This document shows, piece by piece, positions 46,757 to 57,488 of a stretch of DNA of 64,000 nt. The stretch covers positions 1 to 64,000 of the forward strand of contig NZ_VOLS01000003.1 of the NCBI RefSeq assembly GCF_007954265.1, written 5' to 3'. This DNA is from Colwellia sp. C1TZA3 (GTDB lineage Bacteria; Pseudomonadota; Gammaproteobacteria; Enterobacterales; Alteromonadaceae). How positions within the stretch are numbered: the stretch's first letter is position 1; the number at the start of each line of letters is the position of its first letter. The position numbers were made by a program, and so were the translations under genes. The notes below the pieces were generated by a model. It had not been told where the DNA came from. It was given only the letters and a program-made list of their open reading frames with translations, and searched no databases.

Positions 46757-46801
46757 AATAAAGCCATCGCACCGAATGTATGTCAGGACGATGGCTTTAT
46801 T
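46757..46801 (-). terminator. Terminator after sstT
   Basis: AATAAAGCCATCG pairs perfectly over 13 bases with CGATGGCTTTATT across a 19-base loop. It is 63 bases beyond the sstT stop. No long T-run follows, so its strength is uncertain. Next to it TTTATTCAG is repeated three times in tandem (46796-46822). Confidence 0.6.
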
Positions 46802-46863
46802 CAGTTTATTCAGTTTATTCAGTATCACAATAAAAAAGCACACTAAAATTTAAGCTGAATGTA

Positions 46864-48099
46864 TTATAAATTTTTAGTGATCTGGTGTGAAGCCGCGGCA
46901 GTAAAAACCACATCGGTAGAGCTATTCAGTGCTGTTTCTGCTGAGTCTTGAATAACACCAATAATAAAGCCTATCGCAACCACTTGCATAGCAATGTCAT
47001 TATCAATACCAAATAAACCACAAGCCAGTGGAATAAGTAATAATGAACCGCCAGCAACCCCTGAAGCACCACAAGCAGATACTGCGGCAATAACACTCAA
47101 TAAAATGGCGGTAGCAAAATCGACTTCAATATTTAAAGTATTCGCCGCTGCAAGGGTTAATACGGTAATAGTGATCGCAGCTCCAGCCATATTAATAGTG
47201 GCGCCTAAAGGGATAGAAACCGAATAAGTATCTTCATGTAAATCAAGTTTTTCACATAGCTCCATATTTACAGGGATATTAGCTGCCGAACTACGCGTAA
47301 AGAATGCCGTAATACCCGATTCTTTTAAACACCTTAGTACTAACGGATAAGGATTTTTACGCATAATAAAGTAAACAATTACCGGATTAACGATCAATGC
47401 CATAATCAGCATTGAGCCTAACAGCACTAGCACTAAGTGGCTAAATTCACCTAAGGTATCAAAGCCTGTTGTCGCTACTGTATTGGCAACTAAACCCATG
47501 ATGCCTAATGGTGCGAAACGAATAACTAACTTAACAATACTTGAAATAGCTTCAGCAAAATCATGCACCATCACTTTGGTTGATGCACTGCCTTTTTTCA
47601 ACGCGAAGCCTAAACCTAAGCCCCAAGCTAAAATACCAATAAAATTACCAGTAACAACTGCATTGAAAGGGTTATCTACAATTTTAAAGGCTAATGTTGA
47701 TAATACTTCACCTAAACCCTGTGGAGGATTAGCACTAGCGCCAACTAAATCTAAGGTTAATTGCACAGGAAAAATAAAACTTAATACGACAGCCACTAAT
47801 GCCGCACTGATGGTGCCAATTAAGTAAAGCCCAACAATAGGTTTTAAGTTGGCATCGCTATTAGGTTTTTGGTTGGCAATAGATGACGCGACTAAAGCTA
47901 AGACTAAAATAGGTGCAACCGCTTTCAATGCACTAACAAATAAGCTGCCCAGTATGGAGAATGATTGAGCAATATCAGGTGAAACAAGTGCTAAAGCAAT
48001 GCCAAAAACAATCGCAATAATGATTTGGTTGACAATATTAATAGCTTTTAGTTTGCTAAAAAATGACTGATTTTCTAAAGAAGTATTTTCTGTTGTCAT
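46864..48099 (-). CDS. sstT: Serine/threonine:Na+ symporter SstT
   Basis: Member of the dicarboxylate/amino acid:cation symporter family that imports serine and threonine with sodium. The 411-residue protein has multiple membrane segments, the family's [20 protein letters not shown] hairpin and [20 protein letters not shown], and a C-terminal region with [20 protein letters not shown]. Length matches E. coli SstT (414). The leader upstream of the ATG has a 15-bp unit repeated three times (48116-48160). Confidence 0.95.
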   Translation of the reverse strand: MTTENTSLENQSFFSKLKAINIVNQIIIAIVFGIALALVSPDIAQSFSILGSLFVSALKAVAPILVLALVASSIANQKPNSDANLKPIVGLYLIGTISAALVAVVLSFIFPVQLTLDLVGASANPPQGLGEVLSTLAFKIVDNPFNAVVTGNFIGILAWGLGLGFALKKGSASTKVMVHDFAEAISSIVKLVIRFAPLGIMGLVANTVATTGFDTLGEFSHLVLVLLGSMLIMALIVNPVIVYFIMRKNPYPLVLRCLKESGITAFFTRSSAANIPVNMELCEKLDLHEDTYSVSIPLGATINMAGAAITITVLTLAAANTLNIEVDFATAILLSVIAAVSACGASGVAGGSLLLIPLACGLFGIDNDIAMQVVAIGFIIGVIQDSAETALNSSTDVVFTAAASHQITKNL

Positions 48100-48115
48100 A
48101 GTTGCTCTTATTTAA

Positions 48116-48160
48116 GTTATTATTATTTGAGTTATTGTTATTTGAGTTATTGTTATTTAA
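48116..48160. repeat. Triplicated 15-bp unit in the sstT leader
   Basis: GTTATTATTATTTGA, GTTATTGTTATTTGA and GTTATTGTTATTTAA follow one another, 17 bases upstream of the sstT start codon. They could alter spacing in the promoter or leader. In E. coli sstT is a target of the small RNA GcvB; no such site is evident here. Confidence 0.75.
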
Positions 48161-48237
48161 GCTAAGATAACGTATTGATGAAAGATTTTTACCACTTATT
48201 CACCAACCCTGTCTAGTTTAATCGTTACACGGTGACT

Positions 48238-49614
48238 TTAGAAAGGCAGTTCACCATGCCATGAAATAGCAAACGCTGAACTTTCATTATCACCGACATA
48301 GGCCTGACAAACAAACTGCCCTGCTACTGCGACTAATTCATCGTCATAATATATAAAAGGTAATCTTTTTCTCTGCCAAGGTGGAATAGCAAGCTCTTGT
48401 AATACTTTTTTCAACGGGCGTGAATGCTGTCGGTATTGCGGTAAACAGCTTGGGTTTTCATGAGAAAAACGTATCGTAACTAATTGATTTTTTTGTGGTT
48501 TTTTGATCAAGGCTTGCCAATGATTTATATCTTGCTTTTGTACTAATAAACTCGAAAAGCTCAACACGCCTAACTCATCTGGAAGAAAAATATTTAAAGG
48601 TTTTTCATTGGCTAAAATCACTAAATCTAGACTCTGTTGCCACAGCGAAAGATCCTGATAAATAGGGGTTAAATACAACGCTGTTTTATAGCGCCTGATG
48701 CAACACGCGGCTAACTGAATCACCGGCGACTTATCAGCTTCAGCATTTAATTGTTGGCATATTTGCATCAATTGCTGACGACTTGGCATTAAAAAATGAT
48801 GGCGAGATAAGAAATAGCGTAACAGGTTTTTAAGCCGTGGTTCACTCAGCACATTCAATTTAGCAACGGACAGCTGATAAGATGAATGTTGGCAATCGGC
48901 TAAATCTTGCTGCGCTAATTCATCTAGCAGTTGTTGCGCTTCCAAACAATGCTCAGCACTGCGCGCTATCGTTTTATTGATACTTGGCCAACGCTCATTC
49001 AATGTTGGCAAAATTTGATGACGTAAAAAATTTCGATCAAAGCGCTCATCGGTATTAGACTCATCCTCAATCCAACTGAGTTGCTGCTGGTTGGCATAGG
49101 CAACAATATCTGTACGAGATATTGATAACAGTGGCCGAGCGAGGGTATGCTGTGCAAACGGCAAGCTTGCCTGCATGGCCGACAAACCTTTTAATCCTGA
49201 ACCGCGTTTTAATGCCAGTAAAAATGTTTCTGCCTGATCATTAAGGTGATGGCCAGTAACAATAATCGCAGGCTCAGTACTTGCTTGCACTAACACTTTA
49301 TAGCGTGCATCACGCGCAATCGCCTCTAAACTTTGCTGTGCTTGCTTTTTTAAGTGTAATTTATCGCTGATGAAAGGTAGAGATAATCTCTTGCATTGTT
49401 GTTGTGCAAACATTTGCCATGCATCGGCATCAGGACTTAAACCGTGGTTAACATGACAAACAACAATAGCATTGGGCAGTTGCCGCTGTTGTTTTAATTT
49501 TGCCAAGGCAACAAGTAGCACTTGGGAGTCTACACCACCGCTATAGGCAATAATAATAGGGTTTTCTGGTATAGGTTTAAAAAAATTTACCAGTGCTAAT
49601 TCAATTATATTCAC
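48238..49614 (-). CDS. tilS: tRNA(Ile)-lysidine synthase
   Basis: TilS attaches lysine to C34 of the CAU-anticodon tRNA-Ile so that it reads AUA. The 458-residue protein starts at GTG and has the PP-loop motif IIAYSGGVDSQVLL near residue 25, CHVNHGLSPDADAW, GHHLNDQAETFLLALKRGSG, RPLLSISRTDIVAYA and the C-terminal TilS domain with SRPLKKVLQELAIPPWQRKR. It follows accA in the same direction, as in E. coli, with an intrinsic terminator between. Confidence 0.95.
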   Translation of the reverse strand: MNIIELALVNFFKPIPENPIIIAYSGGVDSQVLLVALAKLKQQRQLPNAIVVCHVNHGLSPDADAWQMFAQQQCKRLSLPFISDKLHLKKQAQQSLEAIARDARYKVLVQASTEPAIIVTGHHLNDQAETFLLALKRGSGLKGLSAMQASLPFAQHTLARPLLSISRTDIVAYANQQQLSWIEDESNTDERFDRNFLRHQILPTLNERWPSINKTIARSAEHCLEAQQLLDELAQQDLADCQHSSYQLSVAKLNVLSEPRLKNLLRYFLSRHHFLMPSRQQLMQICQQLNAEADKSPVIQLAACCIRRYKTALYLTPIYQDLSLWQQSLDLVILANEKPLNIFLPDELGVLSFSSLLVQKQDINHWQALIKKPQKNQLVTIRFSHENPSCLPQYRQHSRPLKKVLQELAIPPWQRKRLPFIYYDDELVAVAGQFVCQAYVGDNESSAFAISWHGELPF

Positions 49615-49666
49615 AGTTCTAAAAAAACATCGCGTATAAAGTTTGTAGGGAGTGTACTAGGAAGAT

Positions 49667-49695
49667 AAAAAGCGACCCTTTGTAGGTCGCTTTTT
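49667..49695 (-). terminator. Intrinsic terminator after accA
   Basis: AAAAAGCGACC pairs with GGTCGCTTTTT over a 7-base loop, flanked by A- and T-runs. It lies 7 bases past the accA stop codon and 53 bases before the tilS start, so tilS may need its own promoter or readthrough. Confidence 0.9.
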
Positions 49696-49701
49696 ATGCT
49701 T

Positions 49702-50658
49702 TTAACAGTAGCCGAATGACATTAACTTATCATAGCGACTTTCAATGAGTTCATCGCTGGACATTTTATCAAGCTCAGCAAGATCAGATTTTAACGCTTG
49801 CTTAAGAAATGCCGCCATTTGATCCATATCACGATGAGCACCACCTAAGGGTTCTTCAACAATGCTATCGATAAGGCCTAACTCTTTAATACGTTTAGCC
49901 GTAATCCCCATAGCTTCTGCTGCTGTGGGTGCTTTATCAGCTGTTTTCCACAAAATAGACGCGCAGCCTTCTGGAGAGATAACTGAATAAGTAGAGTATT
50001 GCAACATATTCACTTTATCGCCCACGCCAATGGCGAGTGCGCCACCTGAGCCGCCCTCACCGATAACCGTACAGATAATCGGTACATTTAATCGTGACAT
50101 CGCTTTTAAGTTTGTCGCAATAGCCTCACTTTGGCCACGTTCTTCAGCGCCAATACCCGGATATGCACCTGGAGTGTCAATGAAAGTAATGATTGGCATT
50201 TTAAAACGCTCGGCCATTTTCATTAAGCGCAAAGCTTTACGGTAACCTTCAGGGCGAGGCATACCGAAATTACGTTTAACTTTTTCATTAGTTGAACGGC
50301 CTTTTTGATGACCAATAATCATCACAGGCCTACCGTCTAAACGCGCAGTACCACCCACAATAGCTCTATCGTCAGCATAAGCTCTGTCGCCCGCCAATTC
50401 ATCGAATTCAGTAAAGATACGCGGCAGATAATCTAAGGTATATGGGCGCTGAGGATGACGTGCAACTCGCGCTGTTTGCCAAGGGTCTAAGTTAGAGAAA
50501 ATCTTTTTAGTGAGTTCATTATTCTTTTCTCGCAACTGAGAAATTTGATCTTCTAAATCAAGATCTAATCCTTGGCCGTTATTGACCAATCGTAATTCTT
50601 CAATTTTTGCTTCAAGTTCCGCAATGGGGAGCTCAAAATCTAAAAAATTTAGTGACAT
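49702..50658 (-). CDS. accA: Acetyl-CoA carboxylase carboxyltransferase subunit alpha
   Basis: Part of the carboxyltransferase that makes malonyl-CoA for fatty acid synthesis. The 318-residue protein matches E. coli AccA (319) and shows [72 protein letters not shown] and [15 protein letters not shown]. It lies 52 bases after dnaE in the conserved cluster. Confidence 0.98.
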   Translation of the reverse strand: MSLNFLDFELPIAELEAKIEELRLVNNGQGLDLDLEDQISQLREKNNELTKKIFSNLDPWQTARVARHPQRPYTLDYLPRIFTEFDELAGDRAYADDRAIVGGTARLDGRPVMIIGHQKGRSTNEKVKRNFGMPRPEGYRKALRLMKMAERFKMPIITFIDTPGAYPGIGAEERGQSEAIATNLKAMSRLNVPIICTVIGEGGSGGALAIGVGDKVNMLQYSTYSVISPEGCASILWKTADKAPTAAEAMGITAKRIKELGLIDSIVEEPLGGAHRDMDQMAAFLKQALKSDLAELDKMSSDELIESRYDKLMSFGYC

Positions 50659-50710
50659 ATGATTATTCTTACCTATGTTGTCTTTGAGTACCGTTATTAA
50701 TGAACGCTAC

Positions 50711-53700
50711 CTATTTAAATTTTAACTCGACTTGCTCTTCACCCAATAGGGTTTTCAAATCGTATAATAGCGTGTCGCTTGGCGATACGCGCCACTGTAC
50801 ACCCAACTCTAGCATACCTTGCGCTTCATCTCTTTGATAAAAAACGCGAACGGGGCAAATACCATCTTTATAAGGCGTTAGCACCTCCGTAAATTGATCG
50901 ATAAATCGTCCTGACAGCTGATTTTTATCGACTTGCAAATCCAAAGACGTGACATAATTTTCACGTGCATCTGCAATGGTCATAATATCTCGAGCGGTCA
51001 TTGTAATCCCCCCAGAGTAATCATCAAAGCTGACCTGTCCGCTACAGACCAAAATAGCATCAGATATCAGCAATTCTGCGAACCTATCGTAGTCATCTGG
51101 AAATAATCGGATGTCCATACGCGCACTTTTATCGTCTAGTGTCACCAAGGCCCAGCGCCGACCGCGTTTATTAACTAATACTCGCACCGCTAAAACCAGT
51201 CCTACGGCGATACTAGTTTTATCTTTATTTGTTGGCTGTAAGCTGACTAAACGCCCAGTTGCATAACGTTTAATCTCATTTAAATAACGGTTTATTGGGT
51301 GACCCGTTAAATATAAACCTAATGTTTCTTTTTCGCCATCTAACCAGCGTTGTTCTGGCCACTTAGCCACTTCTTTAAATGCTTGTCGATTGTCTTCTGG
51401 CTCTTCATTAATCAAGCCAAATAAATCATTTTGCCCAATAGCTTGTGCTTTAGCATGTTGTTCAGCCGCTTTTAACGCTTCGGGTAAAGACTCAAATAAT
51501 GCCGCTCGATGTGGTCCGTCTTTGGCATTAGGCCCAAGCGCATCCATAGCGCCAGACTTAATTAATTTTTCTAATATGCGTTTATTAATTTTTTTCAAAT
51601 CAACTCGAGCACAAAAATCAAATAAATCAATAAATTCACCGTCACTTTCACGCGCGGCAATAATGGCGGCTATCGGGCCCTCACCAACACCTTTGATCGC
51701 GCCAATACCATAAATAATTTGGTCGGCGTCGTTGACGGTAAATTTATAATGGCCACGATTAACATCTGGCGGTAATAAATCAAGCCCCATGTTGCCGCAC
51801 TCATCAACTAGAGTAACAATTTTGTCGGTGTTATCCATGTCGGCTGACATGACTGCCGCCATAAAAGGTGCTGGGAAATGGGTTTTCATCCACAGCGTTT
51901 GATAAGACACTAAAGCATAAGCGGCAGAGTGTGATTTGTTAAAACCATAACCAGCAAATTTTTCAACTAAATCAAAAATCTTTATCGCCAGCTCACCATC
52001 AACGCCGCGGCCAATAGCACCGGCTTCAAAGCCCTCACGCTGCTTGGCCATTTCTTCAGGCTTTTTTTTACCCATGGCACGACGTAACATATCTGCGCCA
52101 CCAAGCGAGTAACCCGCTAGCACCTGCGCAATTTGCATAACCTGTTCTTGATAAAGAATAATACCGTAAGTGGGATCAAGGATAGGTTTTAAATCAAGAT
52201 GTTGCCAAGTGGCATCAGGATAACTTATCGCTTCACGGCCGTGTTTACGTTCAATAAAGTTATCAACCATGCCTGATTGCAAAGGTCCAGGTCTAAACAG
52301 CGCCACCAAAGCAATTATATCTTCAAAGCAATCCGGTTTAAGTTTTGCAATTAGTGACTTCATGCCGCTGGATTCAAGTTGGAAAACAGCGGTTGTTTCC
52401 GACCTTAATAACACTTTAAAGCTGGCTTTATCTTCGAGATTAATCGTCGCTAAATTAATCCGCTCTTTGCCCTGTTTTAACAGTTTTGCGTCTGCCATTT
52501 CAATGGCCCACTGCAAAATCGTTAAGGTACGTAAACCAAGAAAATCAAACTTAACTAAACCGGCATCTTCGACATCATTTTTGTCGAATTGGGTGACCGG
52601 ATTCTTCCCGTCTTCATCACAATAAAGTGGTGCAAAATCAGTAATGGTAGTGGGCGAAATAACCACGCCACCAGCATGTTTACCGGCATTTCGTGTAGTG
52701 CCTTCAAGAATACGGCACATATCAATAAGGTCTTTTACATCACTATCTTGAGCATACATCTCCGGCAGTTTTGGCTCTTCTTCAAACGCTTTTGCTAAGG
52801 TCATGCCCGGTGTCGGCGGGATCAACTTTGAAATACGGTCAACAAAACCATAAGGATGACCCAGCACTCGGCCAACATCACGAATAACCGCTTTTGCTGC
52901 CATGGTACCAAAAGTAATAATTTGCGATACCGCATCACGGCCATATAATTCAGCAACGTGGTCAATAACCTCGTCGCGTCTGTCCATACAAAAATCAATA
53001 TCAAAATCTGGCATCGAGACACGTTCAGGGTTTAGAAAACGCTCAAAAAGTAAATCGTATTCAAGCGGGTCGAGATCGGTGATCTTTTGTGCGTAAGCCA
53101 CCAGTGAGCCTGCCCCAGAGCCACGCCCAGGACCAACAGGAATATTATTGTCTTTACTCCATTGGATAAATTCCATCACAATTAAGAAATAACCCGGGAA
53201 ACCCATGTTATTGACAACCTTTAGCTCAATAGCTAAACGCTCATCGTAGGGTTTACGCTTTTCGGCATAATCAGGCGCGTCTTTATCAAATAAAAACTCT
53301 AACCTTTCTTCTAAACCCTCTTCTGATACTTTAACTAAAAAGTCTTCAATCGATAAGCCTTCAGTAGGAAAATCAGGTAAGAAATATTCCCCTAAGCGCA
53401 CCGTAACATTACAGCGTTTTGCTATTTCAACTGAGTTGGCCAGAGCTTCGGGAATGTCAGCAAAAAGCGCTAGCATCTCCTCTTCGCTGCGAAGATACTG
53501 CTCTTTAGAATACTTTCTTGGCCGACGTTTATCGTCTAAGGTGTAACCGTCATGTATGGCGACACGAATTTCATGGGCATCAAAGTTATCAGGACTTAAA
53601 AACATCACTTCATTGGTGGCAACAACAGGGAGCGCATAACGAGATGCAAGCTCTACAGCGAGATGGAGGTAATTCTCTTCATCGTTACGACCGGTTCTAA

Positions 53701-54265
53701 TCAGCTCAATATAATAACAATTAGGAAAATATTGCTGATAAAAACCAAGCATTTCATCGACAAGTTCGTTATTACCTTTTAGTAATGCTTTACCTACGTC
53801 ACCTTCTCGGCCACCCGAAAGTAAAATCAAGCCTTCTGCACGCTCAATTAGCCAATCTCGGTCTAATACCGCCTTACCTTGAATATGACCACGTAAATAA
53901 GCCTGAGAGATTAATTCGGTTAAATTCTTATAACCTACATTGTTACTTGCTAAGATCACTATCCGTGATAATTCATCTTCGAGCGCGACGCTTTTAACCC
54001 AAAAATCACAACCTATAATAGGTTTCATGCCGGCATTATGGGCGGCATGGTAGTACTTAACTAAACCACATAAGTTAGTTTGGTCGGTTAATGCCATGGC
54101 TGGCATATTTAACTCAGCCGCTCTGGCAATAATAGGCTTAACTTTTTTCAAACCATCAGACAGAGAATAATCACTATGCACTCTTAGATGAATAAACTTG
54201 GGATCATTAGCGGCGACTAATTGGCCAGATTGCGCGGCGGGTATTGGAAACTCAGATTCAGACAT
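50711..54265 (-). CDS. dnaE: DNA polymerase III alpha subunit
   Basis: The replicative polymerase subunit, 1184 residues against 1160 in E. coli. It has the PHP domain ([18 protein letters not shown]), the polymerase core with [20 protein letters not shown] carrying the metal-binding aspartates, [28 protein letters not shown], the tandem helix-hairpin-helix, the OB domain ([19 protein letters not shown]) and the tau-binding C-terminus. It starts 8 bases after rnhB, as expected for the cluster. Confidence 0.98.
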   Translation of the reverse strand: MSESEFPIPAAQSGQLVAANDPKFIHLRVHSDYSLSDGLKKVKPIIARAAELNMPAMALTDQTNLCGLVKYYHAAHNAGMKPIIGCDFWVKSVALEDELSRIVILASNNVGYKNLTELISQAYLRGHIQGKAVLDRDWLIERAEGLILLSGGREGDVGKALLKGNNELVDEMLGFYQQYFPNCYYIELIRTGRNDEENYLHLAVELASRYALPVVATNEVMFLSPDNFDAHEIRVAIHDGYTLDDKRRPRKYSKEQYLRSEEEMLALFADIPEALANSVEIAKRCNVTVRLGEYFLPDFPTEGLSIEDFLVKVSEEGLEERLEFLFDKDAPDYAEKRKPYDERLAIELKVVNNMGFPGYFLIVMEFIQWSKDNNIPVGPGRGSGAGSLVAYAQKITDLDPLEYDLLFERFLNPERVSMPDFDIDFCMDRRDEVIDHVAELYGRDAVSQIITFGTMAAKAVIRDVGRVLGHPYGFVDRISKLIPPTPGMTLAKAFEEEPKLPEMYAQDSDVKDLIDMCRILEGTTRNAGKHAGGVVISPTTITDFAPLYCDEDGKNPVTQFDKNDVEDAGLVKFDFLGLRTLTILQWAIEMADAKLLKQGKERINLATINLEDKASFKVLLRSETTAVFQLESSGMKSLIAKLKPDCFEDIIALVALFRPGPLQSGMVDNFIERKHGREAISYPDATWQHLDLKPILDPTYGIILYQEQVMQIAQVLAGYSLGGADMLRRAMGKKKPEEMAKQREGFEAGAIGRGVDGELAIKIFDLVEKFAGYGFNKSHSAAYALVSYQTLWMKTHFPAPFMAAVMSADMDNTDKIVTLVDECGNMGLDLLPPDVNRGHYKFTVNDADQIIYGIGAIKGVGEGPIAAIIAARESDGEFIDLFDFCARVDLKKINKRILEKLIKSGAMDALGPNAKDGPHRAALFESLPEALKAAEQHAKAQAIGQNDLFGLINEEPEDNRQAFKEVAKWPEQRWLDGEKETLGLYLTGHPINRYLNEIKRYATGRLVSLQPTNKDKTSIAVGLVLAVRVLVNKRGRRWALVTLDDKSARMDIRLFPDDYDRFAELLISDAILVCSGQVSFDDYSGGITMTARDIMTIADARENYVTSLDLQVDKNQLSGRFIDQFTEVLTPYKDGICPVRVFYQRDEAQGMLELGVQWRVSPSDTLLYDLKTLLGEEQVELKFK

Positions 54266-54273
54266 CTAATGCT

Positions 54274-54924
54274 CTAATTATTTTTAATATGTGTTGCTGC
54301 AGTAGCAAGTACATTGGCGACAGGCTTAAAGCTTCTGCGATAACAATCTAGTACCCCATGCTCAATAATGCTCTCTAAATGAGCTTTTGTTGGGTAACCC
54401 TTGTGTTGTGCAAAACCATAATATGGATAGAGCTTGTCTAATGCGACCATCTCGCCATCTCTGGCTACTTTAGCTAAAATAGACGCGGCACTAATTTCTG
54501 CTACACGCGCATCACCTTTAACCACACTTTGACCCACAATATTACCACTTTCATGAGCAAACGTTGGACAACGGTTACCATCGACTAATACGTAATCGGG
54601 TGTTACGTTTAATCCTTGTACAGCGCGTTGCATCGCCAACATGGTGGCATGGAGAATATTAAGGCTGTCAATTTCTTCTGGTGACGCACGAGCGATTGAC
54701 CAAGCGATAGCACGTTGCTTAATTTCAACTGACAAATGCTCTCTTTTTTTTTCTGAAAGCTTTTTTGAGTCCATTAATCCTTCAATAGGATTATCGGGAT
54801 CTAATATCACCGCGGCGGTCACGACATCACCAACCAAAGGTCCGCGCCCGACTTCATCAACACCGGCAATACAGTAGGCTAGGGGATATTCAAAAGGTGG
54901 AAAAGTTTTTTTAACTGCAGGCAT
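54274..54924 (-). CDS. rnhB: Ribonuclease HII
   Basis: Removes RNA from RNA-DNA hybrids, including single ribonucleotides in DNA. The 216-residue protein has the active-site motif [20 protein letters not shown] near residue 20, [10 protein letters not shown] near 112 and [10 protein letters not shown] near 147, giving the DEDD residues, plus the [11 protein letters not shown] signature. It starts 18 bases after lpxB and precedes dnaE. Confidence 0.97.
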   Translation of the reverse strand: MPAVKKTFPPFEYPLAYCIAGVDEVGRGPLVGDVVTAAVILDPDNPIEGLMDSKKLSEKKREHLSVEIKQRAIAWSIARASPEEIDSLNILHATMLAMQRAVQGLNVTPDYVLVDGNRCPTFAHESGNIVGQSVVKGDARVAEISAASILAKVARDGEMVALDKLYPYYGFAQHKGYPTKAHLESIIEHGVLDCYRRSFKPVANVLATAATHIKNN

Positions 54925-54942
54925 AATTACTCTGATTCACTA

Positions 54943-56091
54943 TTATAATAAGTCGATAACCGCTTTGGCCGCTTGCTTACTAGCATTTTGCTTAAGCGTT
55001 AAGTGGATATCAGTATAAGCTTGATTCAACGCTGACTGATCTTCAAACAAGCGCTCTATAACTAAAGGCAGAATATTTTCTACGCTAACCTCTGCTTGCA
55101 AAAGTTCAGGTACTAAGCTTTTGTTGGCGAGTAAATTGGGCAATGAAAACCATTTCAATTTTACAAAACCTTTAAACATATGATAAGTCAATGGATTAAA
55201 CTTATAACAAATCACCATTGGCCGTTTTACTAAAGCTGCCTCTAGCGTTACCGTGCCCGATGCAGTTAATAGGCAGTCACTGGCAGCCATCACTTGTTGA
55301 GTTTTTCCAACAATAACGCTAACGGGCAGCTCCGGTGCTATTTTTTGATGCAGTTGATTAAATTGCTGCGCCCTGTGCTCACTGATCATAGGCACAATAA
55401 AAATAACTTCAGCGCTATTTGCCTGCTCAGCACTTAACAGTTTTTTTGCTGTCAATAAGAATGGCTCAACCAGTCGTGCAAGTTCTCCTCCACGACTACC
55501 TGGCATCAGTGCCAATATTTTTGCTGACTGAGATAAACCGAGCGCTTGTCGCGCCATACGTTTATCACTCACTAGCGGAATATCATCAGCAAGCGAGTGA
55601 CCAACAAAAGTACAAGGTATTTGATGCTTATCATAAAAAGCTTTTTCAAAAGGCAATAAAGACAAGACCATATTGGTCGCTTTGGCAATTTTGAAAACGC
55701 GTTTTTCACGCCAAGCCCAAACCGAAGGGCTAACATAATGCACGGTTTTTATCGCTTGTGCTTTTAATCGCGCTTCCAAGGCAATATTAAAGTCTGGCGC
55801 ATCAATACCAATAAATACATTCGGCTTATTCGCAATAAAATAATCACTTAAGGTTTTTCGAATATGTAGTAACCGTCGCAAGCGTCCGAGCACTTCAAAA
55901 ACGCCCATTACCGACAACTCTTCCATCTCAAATAGGCTTTCAAAGCCTAACGCCAACATCTTAGGGCCGCCAATACCAATAAACTTAGCCTTTGGGTGAC
56001 TCAGTTGCAGCTGTTGCATTAAGCCAGCACCTAGGGTGTCGCCAGAATGCTCGCCGACAACTATGGCGAAGGTAACTGCAGAATAATTCAT
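54943..56091 (-). CDS. lpxB: Lipid A disaccharide synthase
   Basis: Joins UDP-2,3-diacylglucosamine and lipid X to form the lipid A disaccharide. From the ATG at 56091 the protein is 382 residues, the same as E. coli LpxB, and starts MNYSAVTFAIVVGEHSGD. Longer options start at 56145 (ATG) or 56172 (GTG, overlapping the lpxA end), but their extra residues are not family-like. Family motifs include LSVMGVFEVLGRLRRLLHIR, IGIDAPDFNI, HYVSPSVWAWREKRV and LMPGSRGGELARL. It follows lpxA and precedes rnhB. Confidence 0.96.
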   Translation of the reverse strand: MNYSAVTFAIVVGEHSGDTLGAGLMQQLQLSHPKAKFIGIGGPKMLALGFESLFEMEELSVMGVFEVLGRLRRLLHIRKTLSDYFIANKPNVFIGIDAPDFNIALEARLKAQAIKTVHYVSPSVWAWREKRVFKIAKATNMVLSLLPFEKAFYDKHQIPCTFVGHSLADDIPLVSDKRMARQALGLSQSAKILALMPGSRGGELARLVEPFLLTAKKLLSAEQANSAEVIFIVPMISEHRAQQFNQLHQKIAPELPVSVIVGKTQQVMAASDCLLTASGTVTLEAALVKRPMVICYKFNPLTYHMFKGFVKLKWFSLPNLLANKSLVPELLQAEVSVENILPLVIERLFEDQSALNQAYTDIHLTLKQNASKQAAKAVIDLL

Positions 56092-56155
56092 CGCTTCACG
56101 ACTAGATAGAGCGTTGTGCGATAACGGCTTTGAATTCGCTTTCATCACAAGAAAA

Positions 56156-56944
56156 TCAACGGATAATGCCACGACTAGAGTTTTTAATAAAATCAGTAAA
56201 GAAGGTTAGCTCTGCCATGGCTTCGTCCCCTTCTACAATTTTTTTCATTGCTTCATCAATCGTTAAACCTTGGCGATAAACCGCTTTGTAAGCACGTTTA
56301 ATATGCAAAATAACATCTTTATCAAAACCACGACGTTTTAAGCCTTCACTATTTAAGCCAAAAGGTTTTGCCGGTTGGCCAGAGGCCATGACATAGGGAG
56401 GAATATCTTTAAGTATTAAAGAATTAGCGCCAACAAAACAATGCGCGCCAATATGACAAAACTGATGTACACCGGTCATACCACCAATAATGGCATGGTC
56501 ACCAACATGAACATGACCTGCAATTGACGCACCATTTGCCAAAATACAATGGCTGCCAACCATGCAGTCATGAGCCACATGGGTATAGGCCATAAATAAA
56601 TTATTGCTACCAATTTGCGTTAAGCTGTTGTCTTGAATAGTGCCGCGATGCACAGTGCAATACTCACGAAAAATGTTATTATCCCCAATCACCAACTCTG
56701 TTGGCTCACCGGCATATTTCAAATCTTGACAGTCTTCACCAATCGAGGCGAATTGAAAAATGCGATTACCATTACCCAGTGTTGTTGGACCATTAATAAC
56801 AACGTGAGAACTTATCTGGCAGTTATCACCAATAACAACATTGGCGGCGATATGTGTCCATGGCCCAATTTTAACATTTTTACCAATAACGGCGCCAGTT
56901 TCAATAATAGCTTGCGGATGAATCAATGACGTTAAATTTACCAT
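56156..56944 (-). CDS. lpxA: UDP-N-acetylglucosamine acyltransferase
   Basis: First acylation step of lipid A synthesis, moving 3-hydroxyacyl from ACP to UDP-GlcNAc. The 262-residue protein is a left-handed beta-helix built from hexapeptide repeats (for example IGKNVKIGPWTHI, VIGDNCQISSHVVI), with the catalytic histidine in FMAYTHVAHDCMVGSH near residue 123, and a C-terminal helical part. It starts 1 base after fabZ. Confidence 0.97.
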   Translation of the reverse strand: MVNLTSLIHPQAIIETGAVIGKNVKIGPWTHIAANVVIGDNCQISSHVVINGPTTLGNGNRIFQFASIGEDCQDLKYAGEPTELVIGDNNIFREYCTVHRGTIQDNSLTQIGSNNLFMAYTHVAHDCMVGSHCILANGASIAGHVHVGDHAIIGGMTGVHQFCHIGAHCFVGANSLILKDIPPYVMASGQPAKPFGLNSEGLKRRGFDKDVILHIKRAYKAVYRQGLTIDEAMKKIVEGDEAMAELTFFTDFIKNSSRGIIR

Positions 56945-56945
56945 A

Positions 56946-57398
56946 TTATAATGCTCTTCTTGCGCACATTAAATCAGCAGAGCATACCACTTTGCCATCA
57001 ACTTTAGCCTCGCCATAAAACTTCCACATGCCACGGCGCTCTTTAATAAGTTCTAAATGTAAATGCATGGTATCTCCAGGATGAACAGGCTTTTTAAATT
57101 TTGCTTTATCAATTGAGGCAAATAAAAACAATTCACCATCGACTTTATCTGCAACTGATTTAAAGCCTAGAATACCGCTAGCCTGTGCCAGCGCTTCAAG
57201 AATAAGTACGCCAGGGAAAATAGAATAGCTTGGAAAATGCCCCATAAATGCAGGCTCATTAACGGTGACGTTTTTTATCGCATGGATTGACTTTCCTGGC
57301 GTATAATCAAGTACACGGTCAACTAATAAAAACGGGTAACGATGCGGAATAATTTGTTTAATTCCTTCAACATCGATAATATTATTTTGCGATTCCAA
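56946..57398 (-). CDS. fabZ: 3-hydroxyacyl-ACP dehydratase FabZ
   Basis: Dehydrates 3-hydroxyacyl-ACP in fatty acid elongation. The 150-residue hot-dog-fold protein has [20 protein letters not shown] near residue 15, the catalytic histidine in [14 protein letters not shown] (near H54) and the glutamate in [11 protein letters not shown] (near E68). It is linked to lpxA at a 1-base gap and lies 90 bases after lpxD. The gap to lpxD holds a perfect 20-base palindrome (57462-57481). Confidence 0.97.
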   Translation of the reverse strand: MESQNNIIDVEGIKQIIPHRYPFLLVDRVLDYTPGKSIHAIKNVTVNEPAFMGHFPSYSIFPGVLILEALAQASGILGFKSVADKVDGELFLFASIDKAKFKKPVHPGDTMHLHLELIKERRGMWKFYGEAKVDGKVVCSADLMCARRAL

Positions 57399-57461
57399 AA
57401 TTTATTCCTTTATATATTTAATTATGGCGCCTAAGTGCTAACTTTTACTCATACCCGCTAA

Positions 57462-57481
57462 AGTGATCAATTGATCACTTA
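57462..57481. other. Perfect palindrome between lpxD and fabZ
   Basis: AAGTGATCAATTGATCACTT reads the same on both strands. As RNA it would form a compact hairpin 7 bases after the lpxD stop. It has no T-run. It could be an RNA-processing or protein-binding site; nothing in the sequence decides. Confidence 0.4.
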
Positions 57482-57488
57482 GCGAGCA

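Noticed and set aside
54641-54877. Plus-strand open frame opposite rnhB
   Set aside because: Antisense shadow of a well-conserved gene, with no ribosome site or recognisable product.
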